Shown: positions 54,801 to 57,800 of the stretch, piece after piece
How the letters are laid out: each line of letters starts with the position of its first letter
Position numbering within the stretch: the stretch's first letter is position 1
Assembly (NCBI RefSeq): GCF_954871325.1
Contig: NC_088776.1
Coordinates: 31,420,508 to 31,484,507 of the forward strand
From: Gordionus sp. m RMFG-2023
Taxonomy: Eukaryota; Nematomorpha; Gordioida; Chordodea; Parachordodidae
DNA: 64,000 nucleotides
Direction of reading: 5' to 3'
The notes under the pieces: model-generated
The model's database searches: none
Told to the model about the DNA's origin: nothing
The model's input: only the letters and a program-made list of their open reading frames with translations
Made by a program: the position numbers and the translations under genes

Positions 54801-57800
54801 AATCTTGAAATACTGTTTCGTTTTCACTCTGTGATAAAGTTTTTTTCTGGATCAATTGAATAATCATTTTCTTTTATGTTTTTAATTAATCGTAAACTAT
54901 GATAAACCCTAACTAATTTTCCCGTGGTCAAATTTTCAATCTATTTCAGTTATTTATATGAATATAACCCCAGACGGACATTTCTTTCCGAAGAAGTTGA
55001 ACTTGGAAGGATCATTAAGGTATTTGCTATTTCCATGGTGGACAAAGTCCCTCAAGTTTGATACAAATCTGATTAATGGTTATGGAGTCTACCGCATTTC
55101 ACATATTTTATTTAACAAAGATTCAGCTTTTTAGGGTTGGCAAATAAAATTCAATTTGATTTAAATCAATAATTTAAATAAAATTCTATTTAAGATCAAA
55201 ATACTTAATATGAGGAAAGACTAGATTATTTTAGAATTGAATAATTTTTATAAGAAAAATACTAAATTATATTAATCTATAATTAGAATAATACAAATGC
55301 AATTTAAAAAATAATATTTTCTATTTGTTTTTTTTTTAAATTTTACGAGAATTATCATGATATCTTCCAAAATCCATTGTTAAAGTAGCTCGCTATCATA
55401 TTTGGTTGTTATAGCTAATAGCCCACTACTTTTTTACAATTATTTATTACTTTTTAAAAATAAAATAAATAAATTTAAATATTCAGAATTTTTATAATTT
55501 TTTTATTTAATTTTGAAATTTATACTTTCAATTTCTAATTTATATTTTCACTTTGTATTATAAACTAAATCATCTGGTGTAAATTATTTAAAATGTCATC
55601 GCAAATGGATATTCAAATCGATGTAAGTTAGTCAGACAATTATGATATTAATGAAATGGAATGGAAGAAAATGTTCTTGATAACAATACAAATTTTCCAT
55701 TTCCAAAATTTAAAAATATTTTCAAATTAATGTTAAAAAAAGGTGGCTACAAATTTGACTGTTCAAACAGTAAAAAAAATATATCCTCAAATAAATCTAA
55801 TAGCTATAACCTCAAAAACACCTAAAAGTAATAGTCATTTTTAAATTCTAATAGTATTTTTATTTTGTAAGAATGTTCATGCCAACAGTTTTAAAGAGAT
55901 AGAAAAACATCTTAAAAATTTTGGCATAGGGGAGAAAAGACCAATTCAATTCAAGCTAAATTGATTAATAATTTGCACATGCAAACTGGCTGATAAAGTT
56001 ATTGTCGATTTTATAATTGATACAGTTCAGCCAATGTCATTGGTTGATAATCCATCATTTACCATTATGATAAAAACTTTATTTCCTGGTACAATTAGTG
56101 TTGAGAGATTATTTATTAAGGTGAAACTTATACTTTCTGATCGTCGCTCTAGACTTGGGGATGATAGTATAGAAATGATTTTATTACTAAAATTCAAAAA
56201 AAATAAATAAAAAATGAATATTACCATTAGAGTCTTTTAACATAGATTTTTTTTATAATATTAACTAACTAAATTTAAATATTTAAAAATGATGCTTTTA
56301 TGTATTATATACTATACAATTACAATATAAGCAAAAAATAAAACAAATTTATTTCTAAAATTTTTTTAAAAAAAGTAGCTTAAAAGTAGCCAAAACTACT
56401 TTTGCTAATAGCGCGCTAATTTTTTTGACAAATAGCGATAGCGGTAGCGCGCTACTTTTAAAAGTAGGGTTTAACAACTTTGCCAAAATCTAGATGTTAA
56501 AAAAAGATCGATCTTTTATGCTACTTTTTTGACAAATAGCGATAGCGGTAGCTCGCTATTTTTAAAAGTATGATTTAACAACTTTGCCAAAATCTAGATG
56601 TCAAAATTAAAAGATCGATTTTTTTATATCTAACTTTGATAGTGCATTGCAACTTTTCATATACTTAATATTAGTATTCAAAGAAAACTAGTTTTCCTAA
56701 ACGATATTTGCACATCCTACATATTTTTGATTATCAATATATATTCAATAATTTCCTGACGAGATCTCCTGAAGCATTAACTTTTTGCTTACAAAGAAAT
56801 ATTATACTAAGGTTAAGAAAAATATGTTGTATGATATTTTTCAATCTAAATCTGTAACTTCTCTAAATGAAATATTAGTATTTGGTTTAAATAGCAATTT
56901 AAATCAAAAAAATCACAAATTTTGCCAACCCTACCTCTTTTACAGCAAGATTTAATATATCACTTAATAATTTCTATTTCTTTTGTCATATATCACAAGC
57001 TTAGTTGAATTCATCATTCGTGAGATGTGATCCTTGATATTTGGTATCTAATAAGTATACAGCATTTCAAACATTTATATTTATTTTTTTTGGATGGAGA
57101 AATTATTGATCTTGGCACTTGAATAATATGTTCTAAAGATAACATTTTATTTTTTACTTTGGACAAAATGCACCTTCCCCTTGAATTCTCAAAAAAATGA
57201 CATAGCTAGCGGTTTAGATATTTTTAAAAACTTTAAATTTTTTATCCAAAATTGTTTTTCGTCAGTTATAATTTTTATTTGTTGCATACATTTTATTGAC
57301 CTACCTTGTTGAACTAATGGTACGTAAAGTAGACGATATGGCATGTTAATTTCTGTAGCGGAAAAATAGAACTTGGTATATGTTCATTTTTTATGTGAAT
57401 TAAATAACTTTATTCTTTCAAGATTATGAAAAATAATCATAATGTATGTGTGTGGCACATCCATAAAATTGAATATATGGGTAAAAGATGATTTAGATTT
57501 TAAAATTCTGAAAGCAGTTTTCATATTAGCCGCATTATCCGCAACTAAAGGATATATTTTTGTAAGATTTAATTCTTCAATTATATTTTTAAATTGCTGG
57601 AAATATAATTCTGCCATATGGTAATTTTCCTGGATATTTAAAAACCTATAAAATGCGAAGACCGGTATTATTACCATAAAATTTATAATACTTTCATTAC
57701 GAATATCCCCCCCCCCATCTGAAACAATAAATAAATGGGAAGATTAATGTATAATATCCGCACCTTCACTTCTATATTTTCAAAAAATTTATCTAGGAAA

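Larger units (their letters stand above)
55132..56933. mobile_element. Older hAT MITE interrupted by hAT copy 3
   Basis: The left end TAGGGTTGGCAAA and right end TTTTGCCAACCCTA are inverted, with matching sub-terminal TTGATTTAAAT words. Flanks CAGCTTTT and CCTCTTTT could be a worn 8-bp duplication (6 of 8). Without copy 3 it is about 0.69 kb, no gene. Confidence 0.72.
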
